Below are positions 25,941-34,950 of a stretch of DNA of 64,000 nt, piece by piece. The position numbers were made by a program, and so were the translations under genes. Every line of letters starts with the position of its first letter. Positions within the stretch are counted from its first letter, which is position 1. The notes below the pieces were generated by a model. That model was not told where the DNA came from and searched no databases. It saw only the letters and a program-made list of their open reading frames with translations. Source of the stretch: Marinomonas polaris DSM 16579 (lineage in GTDB: Bacteria; Pseudomonadota; Gammaproteobacteria; Pseudomonadales; Marinomonadaceae); NCBI RefSeq assembly GCF_900129155.1, contig NZ_FQVF01000003.1:63872-127871 (forward strand). The letters are read 5' to 3'.

Positions 25941-27521
25941 ATGATGGCAAATCAAAATACAGTAACTCCAATCAAACGAGCGTTAATCAGTGTTTCCGAC
26001 AAAACAGGCATTGTCGAATTCGCACGCGAACTGACCGCTCAAGGTGTTGAAATTCTTTCAACTGGTGGTACTTACCGTCTTTTATTGGACAGCAACGTTA
26101 AAGCAACTGAAGTTTCTGACTACACAGGCTTTCCAGAAATGATGGATGGCCGCGTAAAAACTCTACACCCAAAAGTGCACGGTGGCATTCTTGGTCGTCG
26201 TGACATCGATGGCGCCATCATGAAAGAACACGGTATCGAAGAAATCGATATGGTGGTTGTAAACCTTTACCCATTCGAAGCGACCATCGAACGTCCTGAT
26301 TGCGATTTACCAATGGCGATCGAAAATATCGACATCGGTGGACCAACTATGGTTCGCTCTGCAGCGAAAAACCATAAAGACGTTGCTATCGTAGTTTCCC
26401 CTTCTAACTACGAAGACATCTTGGCATCTATTAAAGCAGATGGTGGTTTGACTTTCGAACAGCGTTTCGACCTTGCTGTTAAAGCATTCGAACATACTTC
26501 TCACTACGATGGCGCTATTGCTAACTTCCTAGGTAAAAAAGTAGAAGGCGGCAGCGAAGACTTCGCTCGTACCTTCAACCTACAATTCCACAAAAAAGAA
26601 GAAATGCGCTACGGTGAGAATCCACACCAGAAAGCCGCTTTCTATGTTGAAGCAAATCCTAAAGAAGCTTCCATCAGCACTGCTAAACAAATCCAAGGTA
26701 AGGCACTGTCTTATAACAACATCGCAGACACCGATGCGGCTCTTGAGTGCGTAAAAAGCTTCGATAAACCAGCATGCGTTATCGTTAAACACGCTAACCC
26801 TTGTGGCGTAGCAACAGCAGCGTCCCAATTTGAAGCCTACGATCTTGCTTTCCAAACAGACCCAACGTCTGCATTTGGCGGCATCATTGCTTTTAACCAA
26901 GAGCTAGATGCTAAAACAGCTCAAGCGATTGTTGATCGTCAATTCGTTGAAGTTATCATTGCACCAAGCGTAAGCAAAGAAGCCGCCGATATCGTTGCTG
27001 CGAAGCAGAATGTTCGAGTACTTGAATGCGGACAATGGTCAAAAGACAAGCCAGCAGCACTAGATTACAAGCGTGTTAACGGCGGCTTATTGATTCAAGA
27101 CCGTGACGATGGTGTGATTACTTTAGACGATCTTAAAATCGTCTCTAAACGCCAACCTAGCGAAGAAGAACTAAAAGACCTATTGTTTGCTTGGAAAGTG
27201 GCTAAATTTGTTAAATCCAATGCGATTGTTTATGCAAAAGCGGAACAAACTATTGGTGTAGGTGCAGGCCAGATGAGCCGTGTTTACAGCGCTAAAATCG
27301 CAGGTATTAAAGCAGCTGATGAGAACTTGGAAGTAGTTGGCTCTGTTATGGCATCTGATGCATTTTTCCCATTCCGTGATGGTATCGATGCTGCAGCACA
27401 AGCTGGTATTACGGCTGTTATCCAACCTGGCGGTTCTATGCGTGACGAAGAAGTCATCGCTGCTGCTGACGAAGCAGGCATGGCAATGGTCTTCACTGGC
27501 ATGCGTCACTTCCGTCATTAA
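25941..27521 (+). CDS. purH: Bifunctional AICAR formyltransferase/IMP cyclohydrolase
   Basis: PurH catalyses the last two steps of IMP synthesis. The 526-residue protein has the N-terminal IMP cyclohydrolase (MGS-like) domain with [17 protein letters not shown] and [10 protein letters not shown], and the C-terminal formyltransferase with [12 protein letters not shown] and [11 protein letters not shown], which hold the active-site Lys-His. purD follows 112 bases downstream, a common pairing. Confidence 0.97.
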   Translation: MMANQNTVTPIKRALISVSDKTGIVEFARELTAQGVEILSTGGTYRLLLDSNVKATEVSDYTGFPEMMDGRVKTLHPKVHGGILGRRDIDGAIMKEHGIEEIDMVVVNLYPFEATIERPDCDLPMAIENIDIGGPTMVRSAAKNHKDVAIVVSPSNYEDILASIKADGGLTFEQRFDLAVKAFEHTSHYDGAIANFLGKKVEGGSEDFARTFNLQFHKKEEMRYGENPHQKAAFYVEANPKEASISTAKQIQGKALSYNNIADTDAALECVKSFDKPACVIVKHANPCGVATAASQFEAYDLAFQTDPTSAFGGIIAFNQELDAKTAQAIVDRQFVEVIIAPSVSKEAADIVAAKQNVRVLECGQWSKDKPAALDYKRVNGGLLIQDRDDGVITLDDLKIVSKRQPSEEELKDLLFAWKVAKFVKSNAIVYAKAEQTIGVGAGQMSRVYSAKIAGIKAADENLEVVGSVMASDAFFPFRDGIDAAAQAGITAVIQPGGSMRDEEVIAAADEAGMAMVFTGMRHFRH

Positions 27522-27633
27522 GAACGCGTCATTAAGAAGCTGCAATTAATGGAAGCATCCATTAATACATCAAAACTTTTTAGTTAGTCGCCAGAGACTT
27601 CGGTCTCTGGCTCGCAATACAAAGGATTAGATA

Positions 27634-28920
27634 ATGAAAGTTCTTATTATTGGTAACGGCGGACGTGAACATGCTCTAGCATGGAAAACCGCAGAATCTA
27701 GCCATGTCGAAAAAGTTTTCGTTGCTCCAGGCAACGCAGGCTCAGCAACAGAAAACAAAGTCGAAAACGTTAACATTGGCGTCACTGATATTGCAGATCT
27801 TGTTGCTTTTGCAAAAAAAGAAAACATCGACCTAACAATTGTTGGTCCAGAAGCGCCATTGGTTATTGGTGTAGTAGACGCGTTTGAAAAAGAAGGCTTG
27901 GCTATCTTCGGCCCAACGGCGGCAGCAGCACAACTAGAAGGCTCTAAAGCCTTCACTAAAGACTTCTTAGCTCGCCACAATATCCCAACTGCGGCTTACG
28001 GTAACTTCACCGAGATCGAACCTGCTATTGCTTACATCAAGCAGCATGGTGCTCCAATCGTTGTTAAAGCCGACGGCTTAGCAGCAGGCAAAGGCGTTAT
28101 TTTGGCGCAAACAGAAGCCGAAGCTATTGAAGCTGTTGAAGACATGCTGCAAGGCAACGCTTTTGGTGATGCAGGTAGTCGTGTTGTTATCGAAGAATTC
28201 TTGGTTGGCGAAGAAGCTAGCTTCATCTGCATGGTTGATGGCGAGACCGTTTTACCAATGGCGACAAGCCAAGACCACAAAGCACGTGATAATGGTGACA
28301 AAGGCCCTAACACTGGCGGCATGGGCGCTTACTCTCCAGCACCTGTTGTTACACCAGAAATCCATGATCGCATCATGAACGAAGTCATCATGCCAACGGT
28401 CAAAGGCATGAACGCTGAAGGTAATCGCTACCGCGGTTTCTTATACGCTGGCGTGATGATCGCACCAGATGGCACACCAAAAACGCTCGAATACAACTGC
28501 CGTTTTGGTGATCCAGAAACACAACCAATCATGATGCGCTTGCGTTCTGATTTGGCACAAATGTGTTTGGCTGCGATCAATGGCAAGCTAGATACAATCG
28601 AAGCTGATTGGGATCCTCGCGCAAGCTTAGGCGTGGTTCTTGCTGCTGGCGGCTACCCTGCCGATTATCCTAAAGGCGATGTAATTTCTGGTTTGGACAC
28701 AGTACTTCCTGCAGGCCAGAAAGTATTTCAAGCTGGCACAACATTAAAAGATGGCCAGGTGGTTACCAATGGCGGCCGTGTTCTTTGTGCCGTTGCTCTT
28801 GGCGATACGGTTGCAGAAGCACAAGCGTCTGCTTACGATGTGGTTAAGACATTGTCTTGGGACAAAGTTTATTTCCGCACCGACATCGGCCATCGTGCAA
28901 TTGCTCGTGAGCAAAAGTAA
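27634..28920 (+). CDS. purD: Phosphoribosylamine-glycine ligase
   Basis: PurD joins glycine to phosphoribosylamine with ATP in purine synthesis. The 428-residue protein begins with MKVLIIGNGGREHALAWK and has the ATP-grasp motifs VVKADGLAAGKGV and GGMGAYSPAPV, plus NCRFGDPETQ. Expected length. A ribosome binding site AAGGAT precedes the ATG. It ends before a strong terminator. Confidence 0.97.
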   Translation: MKVLIIGNGGREHALAWKTAESSHVEKVFVAPGNAGSATENKVENVNIGVTDIADLVAFAKKENIDLTIVGPEAPLVIGVVDAFEKEGLAIFGPTAAAAQLEGSKAFTKDFLARHNIPTAAYGNFTEIEPAIAYIKQHGAPIVVKADGLAAGKGVILAQTEAEAIEAVEDMLQGNAFGDAGSRVVIEEFLVGEEASFICMVDGETVLPMATSQDHKARDNGDKGPNTGGMGAYSPAPVVTPEIHDRIMNEVIMPTVKGMNAEGNRYRGFLYAGVMIAPDGTPKTLEYNCRFGDPETQPIMMRLRSDLAQMCLAAINGKLDTIEADWDPRASLGVVLAAGGYPADYPKGDVISGLDTVLPAGQKVFQAGTTLKDGQVVTNGGRVLCAVALGDTVAEAQASAYDVVKTLSWDKVYFRTDIGHRAIAREQK

Positions 28921-28960
28921 TCTGCATTCAACTTAAAGTGTAAATACGTTATTTATTAAC

Positions 28961-28987
28961 AAAAAAGGCCTCAATTGAGGCCTTTTT
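28961..28987. terminator. Bidirectional terminator after purD
   Basis: GGCCTCAATTGAGGCC (28967-28982) is a perfect palindromic stem flanked by A6 and T5. It lies between purD and the convergent small membrane protein gene, and could serve both. Confidence 0.9.
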
Positions 28988-29010
28988 CACATATTAAAAT
29001 TGATCCAGAC

Positions 29011-29268
29011 TTATGACTTATTTTTCAGCTGAGACTCTTTTTTGTCTAACCAAGCCTTAAACAAGCGCCCTACTTCCAGCACCAATAAACCAAAAATAAT
29101 GCCAGCGACCCAATCTAAACCAAGCACAAAACCTAGCGCTGCAATCATTCCATAGCCGTACATTAGATTAGTTCGGGTTGTCGGTTTTGCTTGCCTAGCA
29201 AACCAAGTTACACCCAACAAGAGTATGCTAAACCAAACATAATACTCCACCAAAATTGGATATAGCAT
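29011..29268 (-). CDS. Small membrane protein of unknown function
   Basis: This 85-residue protein has two or three hydrophobic helices (YYVWFSILLLGVTWFA and GMIAALGFVLGLDWVAGIIFGLLVLEV) and a charged, lysine-rich C-terminus. It has an ATG start and no recognisable family. It is convergent with purD and divergent from the RetS-like gene across 58 bases. Even hydrophobicity and clean borders support a real gene. Confidence 0.6.
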   Translation of the reverse strand: MLYPILVEYYVWFSILLLGVTWFARQAKPTTRTNLMYGYGMIAALGFVLGLDWVAGIIFGLLVLEVGRLFKAWLDKKESQLKNKS

Positions 29269-29326
29269 TTGATCCCCTATCTAGTTAATAATGATAGCCT
29301 TTATACAATATAATTAGGCTAGCGTT

Positions 29327-31624
29327 TTGCTTTATCGATTTATTTTACTGTTTTTACTTAGCATCTCCAACACCGCGTGGAGCACAAACACTATTGCCAT
29401 CATTGATGATACGAATAGTACGTTCAATATTAGCAAAAGCGGCTCTTATTTTATCGATGAAGATCAAGCCCTCCCATTTAGCACTATTGCGTCTGACGAA
29501 TATGCAAAGAGATTTCGTCCAATTAACCGTGAATACTTACAATTGGGATTGGTAAAAGGCAACATATGGATTCGCACCGATGTAGCAATACGAACTACCA
29601 ACAGTACGCCTATTTTACTAGAAATAGATTCGCCTAGACTACAATATCTAGACATCTACCTACCTAATTTATACGAAAATCAGATCCAGGCAGAGCTCGG
29701 TGGTGCGCGCCCTTATAACAACAAAGAAATCAAAGCACCAAACTATATTTTTTCAATTCCAGCCAACTCGCCCCCCGTGTTCACCTTATACATTAAGCTA
29801 TCATCTCACTTACCAATTAATGCACAAATCGAGCTTAAAACCCTTTCTCAACTAAGCCAAGACACTCAAAAAAGCCTAACTTTCACCGGGGTTCTCATTG
29901 GCATATTGTTGGCTCTACTGGTTTGTAATGCCTTCTTTTTTGTCAAAACAACACACCCTATGTATTTAATCTACTGCATCTTGCTCATTGGCATAGCAGT
30001 TCTACATCTCGCACTTCACGATCAGATTTCTCAGCTGTTTCCAAACCAGATCAATATTCAAGAACGAATATACAATCTAGCCGCATTATCTTGTTTATGC
30101 GCCATTGTATTTTTCTCCCGCCTCTATCTTGATACCAAAGAACATCTGCCTAAATTAGACAAGCTATTAATCGCAGTCGGTTCTATTAACGCGTTATTTG
30201 CCATCATTTTCACCGTTTCACCAGAAAAAATAAACATAGCGGCTCTTTCTTTCATAGTGGTTGGCACTCTTATTATATTAACTGTGCATGCTGTCATCGC
30301 CTTTATGAAAAATATACCGTTTTCTGGGTACTACCTGGTTGCTCGACTAACATTACTTTGCGGCCACTTTGCTTGGCTTATGTCAGCCTATGGCGTTATT
30401 CCAAGCGCGTTATTGTTTGAGTGGGGGTTAACCATCACTATAATCATCGAAGCAATGATTCATTTCACTGGTATGATTGCGCAAACAACGCCACTACTAC
30501 AAAGGCATTCGAAAAAGAGCAAACAAGCTCAAACAGAAATAACAGACCTTTTATCCGACATTTCCAACAGGCTTCGCCGTCAAATCAATATTCTTGGAGG
30601 TACACTCTCTCACCTTGAACAAGCTGCTACATCAAATGATACCAAGCTGTTTTTAACCAGCAGCCTGACTGCCAACAACAACCTAAAAAATCTGATTGAG
30701 CGAATTGACCTAATTAGTGATATTAAAGAACATACGCCACCAGATCAGCCGTACCCGCTATCACTTAATCAGTTAATAGATAATGCTTACAATAACGTTC
30801 AACGCTTAGATCAAGATAACACGCAGATTGAGCTGAATACTTACAAGACAGATCAAGTTGAAATCTTACAGAATGCATCTATTTTGCAGCACCTTATAGA
30901 AAGCCTAGCGCAAGAATTCAAGCACTTCACAGATCAAATATTAACCATCAACATTACCCGCCATGAAATAAACAGAGAAGGTGTAACTTTACTAGAGCTC
31001 AGCTGCTTTCCGCTGCCGACACAAGTTCGCACTACTGCAACCAGTTTTGATCTTGGAATGCATTACATATCACTTCTCACCCAACACTTAGAAGGTGAGA
31101 TACAAACATCTGAAAATGCTCATATGCGAAGCGTTAACATCCAGCTCCCTATACGCGCGCACATACGCCCTTTAAATAACGATATCAGCCAACAACATCA
31201 CTTTGACATCATATTATTTGGCCAAGAAGACAGCGATCTACAAAAAGCACTAACGATCTTGCAAAGTCATACCAATAAAATAGAGCACTTCACCACTCTA
31301 GAAAGTTTATTGGATTATTTAGAGCTGCCTGCAAAAAGAGAATCAGGCTCTGTTATTTTAGTATTTGATAACGGCGGGCACATTCCTCACATTACACAGC
31401 AAAGATTACTTCCTTTAATGCGGCATGAAGATCAGTGCTTACTCATCAGCAACAATGTTAAAATGTCGCTAGATTATGCAAAAAAGCTGGGATTTGATGA
31501 ATTACTAGCCTGCTCTGAGTTAGAAAACCATCTAGAGCAAAGGATATCGCGCCTTATACAAAAAGGGGACAGACTAAAGAACACATCTTTGTCTCGGATC
31601 AACCCTTTGCGCAAAACGCCTTGA
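29327..31624 (+). CDS. RetS-like 7TM-DISM signalling protein with degenerate kinase and receiver
   Basis: The only possible start here is TTG (a TAG lies four codons upstream), giving 765 residues with signal peptide MLYRFILLFLLSISNTAWS. Residues about 25-180 fit a 7TMR-DISMED2 sensor domain and 183-385 seven membrane helices, the layout of P. aeruginosa RetS, which also follows purD. The dimerisation helix reads DISNRLRRQINILGG, with N414 where a kinase has the phospho-accepting histidine. No N-box or G-box is visible in the ATPase-like part. The C-terminus (about 625-755) is receiver-like but lacks a clear phospho-accepting aspartate. It looks like a non-catalytic signalling protein. Confidence 0.75.
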   Translation: MLYRFILLFLLSISNTAWSTNTIAIIDDTNSTFNISKSGSYFIDEDQALPFSTIASDEYAKRFRPINREYLQLGLVKGNIWIRTDVAIRTTNSTPILLEIDSPRLQYLDIYLPNLYENQIQAELGGARPYNNKEIKAPNYIFSIPANSPPVFTLYIKLSSHLPINAQIELKTLSQLSQDTQKSLTFTGVLIGILLALLVCNAFFFVKTTHPMYLIYCILLIGIAVLHLALHDQISQLFPNQINIQERIYNLAALSCLCAIVFFSRLYLDTKEHLPKLDKLLIAVGSINALFAIIFTVSPEKINIAALSFIVVGTLIILTVHAVIAFMKNIPFSGYYLVARLTLLCGHFAWLMSAYGVIPSALLFEWGLTITIIIEAMIHFTGMIAQTTPLLQRHSKKSKQAQTEITDLLSDISNRLRRQINILGGTLSHLEQAATSNDTKLFLTSSLTANNNLKNLIERIDLISDIKEHTPPDQPYPLSLNQLIDNAYNNVQRLDQDNTQIELNTYKTDQVEILQNASILQHLIESLAQEFKHFTDQILTINITRHEINREGVTLLELSCFPLPTQVRTTATSFDLGMHYISLLTQHLEGEIQTSENAHMRSVNIQLPIRAHIRPLNNDISQQHHFDIILFGQEDSDLQKALTILQSHTNKIEHFTTLESLLDYLELPAKRESGSVILVFDNGGHIPHITQQRLLPLMRHEDQCLLISNNVKMSLDYAKKLGFDELLACSELENHLEQRISRLIQKGDRLKNTSLSRINPLRKTP

Positions 31625-31668
31625 AGCAAAACCACTAACCTTGAATAATACAAACGAAAGGAGATGAT

Positions 31669-32010
31669 ATGGACTGTTTATTTTGCAAGATAGTAAAGGG
31701 TGACATTCCGGCAAACATTTTATTTGAAGACGATGACGTTATTGCTTTTGAAGATATTATGCCTAAAGCACCAACCCATTTTCTTGTCATCCCGAAGCGT
31801 CACATTAGTACGTTGAATGACCTTACAGATGAAGATGCTCCAGTGGTTGGTAAACTACAAATTACCGCAGCGAAAATAGCAAAACAGAAAGGCATCAGCG
31901 ACGCAGGCTATCGAGTCGTGATGAACTGCAACGAAATGGGTGGGCAAACCGTTTACCACATTCATATGCATGTATTGGGTGGCCGCGCGATGACATGGCC
32001 TCCAGGTTAA
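31669..32010 (+). CDS. hinT: HIT family nucleotide-binding protein
   Basis: HinT-type proteins hydrolyse purine nucleoside phosphoramidates. The 113-residue protein has the start [17 protein letters not shown] and the histidine triad HIHMHVLGG near its C-terminus. The ATG is preceded by AAAGGAGATGAT, a strong ribosome binding site. coq7 follows after 11 bases. Confidence 0.95.
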   Translation: MDCLFCKIVKGDIPANILFEDDDVIAFEDIMPKAPTHFLVIPKRHISTLNDLTDEDAPVVGKLQITAAKIAKQKGISDAGYRVVMNCNEMGGQTVYHIHMHVLGGRAMTWPPG

Positions 32011-32021
32011 CAAGAGGAAAT

Positions 32022-32657
32022 ATGATGATCTCTTTTCTAGATAAAGCCGTATTACAGTTTGACCGCGCTTTACAAACGCTTGTCCCTCACGCAGCGAAAG
32101 CAAATCGACCTTCCCCTGCTGATAAACTAGAAGAAGCAGAATTGGATCAAAGCGAGCGTAAGCATTCATCAGGCCTAATGCGTATTAACCATACTGGAGA
32201 GGTATGCGCACAAGCCCTTTACGCGGGCCAAGCTACTACTGCAAAACTAGCTACAGTTCGCCAAGAAATGGAGCATGCCGCAGACGAAGAAATAGATCAT
32301 CTAGTCTGGTGCGAACAGCGTCTTTATGACCTAGGCAGCAAGCCGAGCATTTTGAACCCATTATTTTATGGTGCGTCATTTATGATAGGAGCTGGAGCTG
32401 GTCTTATTAGTGATAAATTAAGCTTAGGCTTTGTTGCAGCAACAGAAGATCAGGTTTGCATTCATCTTCAAAAACACATGGCGACCCTGCCAATGCAAGA
32501 TGCAAAAAGCAAAGCTGTATTAACGCAAATGCACATAGACGAAGCCAGACACAAAGCAATGGCGTTAGAAGCAGGCGGATACGAGTTTCCACAACCCATT
32601 ATGGCCATCATGACACAAGTATCCAAAGTCATGACCACAACTACTTACCGGATTTAA
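32022..32657 (+). CDS. coq7: Demethoxyubiquinone hydroxylase Coq7
   Basis: Coq7 hydroxylates 2-octaprenyl-3-methyl-6-methoxy-1,4-benzoquinol in ubiquinone synthesis, using a di-iron centre at the inner membrane. I start at the ATG at 32022 (211 residues), preceded by AGAGGAAAT; upstream codons lie in hinT. Iron ligands are visible in [32 protein letters not shown] and [17 protein letters not shown]. It is followed by pdxH after 2 bases, so hinT, coq7 and pdxH look like one operon. Confidence 0.93.
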   Translation: MMISFLDKAVLQFDRALQTLVPHAAKANRPSPADKLEEAELDQSERKHSSGLMRINHTGEVCAQALYAGQATTAKLATVRQEMEHAADEEIDHLVWCEQRLYDLGSKPSILNPLFYGASFMIGAGAGLISDKLSLGFVAATEDQVCIHLQKHMATLPMQDAKSKAVLTQMHIDEARHKAMALEAGGYEFPQPIMAIMTQVSKVMTTTTYRI

Positions 32658-32659
32658 TC

Positions 32660-33301
32660 ATGAACAGAGATCTTCATTCTATTCGTCGTGACTACCAATT
32701 CGACGATCTTTTGGAAGAACAGGCTGGTAACAACCCACTTGCTTTATTTGACAATTGGCTCGAAAAGGCTATCGAATCTTGCCCCGATGATCCAACAGCA
32801 ATGGTATTAAGCACTATTGGACTAGATGGTTGGCCTCATTCACGCGTGGTGCTATTGAAACAACGTAACGACGCTGGATTTTCATTTTTCACAAACTATG
32901 ACAGTGAGAAAGGCCAGCAGCTCGCGCAAAACAATAAAGCTAGCATGACCTTCTTTTGGCCTGCGCTGTCTCGTCAAGTTCGTGTAGAGGGCACTATAGA
33001 GAAAGTTTCCCGCACAACTTCAGAGACGTATTTTGCAACTCGCCCACGCGGTAGCCAGCTCGCAGCAAGAACATCAAAGCAAAGTACTGTAATTGCTAGC
33101 CGTGATGCACTGCAAAAAGCCTTTAACGCAGAAGAACAAGCGTTTAATGACTTAGAAGTACCTTGCCCAGAAAACTGGGGTGGCTATGTACTAAAGCCTA
33201 GTTTCATTGAATTCTGGCAAGGACGACCAAGCCGACTTCATGATCGCATTTGCTACACACTCAAAGACAACGATTGGCTAAGAACACGCAAAGCGCCTTA
33301 A
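32660..33301 (+). CDS. pdxH: Pyridoxamine 5'-phosphate oxidase
   Basis: PdxH oxidises pyridoxine or pyridoxamine 5'-phosphate to pyridoxal phosphate with FMN. I start at the ATG at 32660 (213 residues, MNRDLHSIRRDYQ), the usual N-terminus and length; the longer open frame only reads back through coq7. The FMN and substrate motifs GWPHSRVVLLKQ, FFTNYDSEKGQQL and EFWQGRPSRLHDR are intact. It is convergent with the AlkB-like gene 45 bases on. Confidence 0.96.
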   Translation: MNRDLHSIRRDYQFDDLLEEQAGNNPLALFDNWLEKAIESCPDDPTAMVLSTIGLDGWPHSRVVLLKQRNDAGFSFFTNYDSEKGQQLAQNNKASMTFFWPALSRQVRVEGTIEKVSRTTSETYFATRPRGSQLAARTSKQSTVIASRDALQKAFNAEEQAFNDLEVPCPENWGGYVLKPSFIEFWQGRPSRLHDRICYTLKDNDWLRTRKAP

Positions 33302-33345
33302 TTATTAGACACCACCAAAGAAGTATTAAAGTAAGTAGATAAGGA

Positions 33346-33903
33346 TCAAAGCAGGAGGCGAAACGTTAAGCTTATTCGCTCCTCTTTGATTCGCTTTCTT
33401 ACTGGTAAAGAATGCTGCCACAATACTTGCGTTGAAGCAGACATAACCAACCAGCTTGCGTCTTCTAATTCCACACTGTGTTTAATTTGATGATTCGCTT
33501 TAAGGCGAAATAGAAACGGCCGACTCGCTCCGAGGCTTAACATAGCAACGACTGGCGCAGGCCCTAATGATTTTTCATCATCGGCATGCCAGCCCATATA
33601 TTCATCACCATCTTGGTACCAATTCAATAACACCGCATTAAAAGGCTGCTCTGCAAGGTGTTCTGCCTCTTCTTTGATAGGCAATAGCCAATCAGGCCAA
33701 CCAGCACCATGATGATCTTTACCTGAATAGCGATAACAAATACCAAAATCCGCAATAAACGCAACTTTTCTTGGCACCGATATATCGCGGCCAAACATAA
33801 GCAAATTTTCTCTTTCCCACAGTAAATTCAACTTAAGCTGTGGCATAAGCTGCTGCAAGCTTGAGCTGGAAATTGAGTATCGGTATGATGGCCGGGCTTC
33901 CAT
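33346..33903 (-). CDS. AlkB-like 2-oxoglutarate/Fe(II) dioxygenase
   Basis: This 185-residue protein fits the AlkB family that removes alkyl groups from DNA or RNA bases. It has FNAVLLNWYQDGDEYMGWHADDE with the HxD iron ligands, the distal iron histidine in WQHSLPVRK, and the oxoglutarate-binding arginines in RISLTFR. The length suits the small YbiU/ALKBH2-3-like class rather than E. coli AlkB proper. No ada-type regulator is beside it. Confidence 0.9.
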   Translation of the reverse strand: MEARPSYRYSISSSSLQQLMPQLKLNLLWERENLLMFGRDISVPRKVAFIADFGICYRYSGKDHHGAGWPDWLLPIKEEAEHLAEQPFNAVLLNWYQDGDEYMGWHADDEKSLGPAPVVAMLSLGASRPFLFRLKANHQIKHSVELEDASWLVMSASTQVLWQHSLPVRKRIKEERISLTFRLLL

Positions 33904-33926
33904 TTAATTATTCACCTTGGATTTCA

Positions 33927-34652
33927 ATGCAAACCTCTTCCGTTTTCGAACCCACCAAACGCAGTGCATTTTTAGACGTTTATCGCGGTGCCGCCGTGCT
34001 ACTGATGATGATATTCCATTTCTGTTGGGATTTGCGGAATTTTGGCTTTATGGAGTTTTCCATTTACGATCCTTTTTGGGTCTATTTTCGCAGCCTAATT
34101 TTAACGTTGTTTCTATCTGCAATTGGCTGGTCAACATATCTAGCATTAGGAAGGGCTAGCAGCCAGTCGTTTTGGAAACGTGATATAAAACTATTTATTT
34201 CCGCCGCTGCTATTTCGTTAGCTACCTATCTTGCTGTCCCTGACCAGTGGATATATTTTGGTATTTTGCATTTTATCTTTATCGCATCGTTGATCACTAG
34301 ACCCATTGCGCAATGGCCAATTCTTTCAGCACTATTCGGTGCCATAATTATAATCATCTATCACACAACTAACTGGCTACACTTCCCTAACGCCTTCTCG
34401 ACCATCACTTCCTACATAGCTCTACCACAAAGAACCTTGGATATCGTGTTTCCATTCCCATGGATTGGTGTTGTTTTAGTTGGCCCTCTTCTTGGATACC
34501 TAAATTGGCATAAGTGCCCCATACCAAACAACCCAATAATACATATTTTGGCATTTATGGGACGTTATGCACTACCAATATACCTTACCCACCAAGTGAT
34601 TTTATTTGCACTGGTTGCGGCGTTCAAAATGGTGCTTACCCTCATTTCTTGA
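33927..34652 (+). CDS. DUF1624/HGSNAT-like multi-pass membrane protein
   Basis: I start at the ATG at 33927 (241 residues, MQTSSVFEPTKRS); upstream codons overlap the divergent AlkB-like gene. The protein has about seven membrane segments and the DUF1624 signature FLDVYRGAAVLLMMIFHFCWDL near the start, with YFGILHFIFIASL later. The family is related to heparan-alpha-glucosaminide N-acetyltransferase, so a membrane acyltransferase role is possible. The substrate is unknown. Confidence 0.82.
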   Translation: MQTSSVFEPTKRSAFLDVYRGAAVLLMMIFHFCWDLRNFGFMEFSIYDPFWVYFRSLILTLFLSAIGWSTYLALGRASSQSFWKRDIKLFISAAAISLATYLAVPDQWIYFGILHFIFIASLITRPIAQWPILSALFGAIIIIIYHTTNWLHFPNAFSTITSYIALPQRTLDIVFPFPWIGVVLVGPLLGYLNWHKCPIPNNPIIHILAFMGRYALPIYLTHQVILFALVAAFKMVLTLIS

Positions 34653-34864
34653 TCACTTTTCGTGCGTTCAGGCAGGTGAGTTTTTTTCAGCAAAAAATAG
34701 ATAAAAATAGCCCTTATGGTATTGCCAATTGCTAACTTTACGCTTTTTCAGGCAAGTAAAGTAAGTGACCACTTAGCTATTATTCAATTATCATTTTAGA
34801 GTTTTTTTCAAGCCTTGATTTTCACCTAAATGAGCACTATTGTTCGCTACAGATTAACAACGAA

Positions 34865-34880
34865 ACACTACATATAGTGT
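34865..34880. promoter_or_regulatory. NrdR box 1
   Basis: ACACTACATATAGTGT is a near-perfect palindrome matching the known NrdR operator pattern (ACACwATATATwGTGT). It starts 86 bases before the nrdA ATG. NrdR is an ATP-cone repressor of ribonucleotide reductase genes. Confidence 0.85.
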
Positions 34881-34896
34881 GTTAGCTAAAAAATAC

Positions 34897-34912
34897 ACAC
34901 TACATAGAGTAA
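34897..34912. promoter_or_regulatory. NrdR box 2
   Basis: ACACTACATAGAGTAA repeats the left half of box 1 exactly (ACACTACATA) with a weaker right half. The two boxes start 32 bases apart, about three helical turns, the spacing expected for paired NrdR sites. Confidence 0.8.
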
Positions 34913-34950
34913 ATATCCTTTTTTATATTGCGCTAATGGGAAGTCATTGA

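Larger units (their letters stand above)
34653..34950. other. Intergenic region upstream of nrdA
   Basis: These 298 bases hold an A/T-rich stretch and, in the last 90 bases, two NrdR-type boxes. I see no gene. The nrdA promoter probably overlaps the boxes. Confidence 0.6.

Noticed and set aside
34514-34735. 73-codon plus frame after the DUF1624 gene
   Set aside because: It overlaps the end of a clear membrane protein gene in another frame and runs into the nrdA upstream region without similarity to any family.
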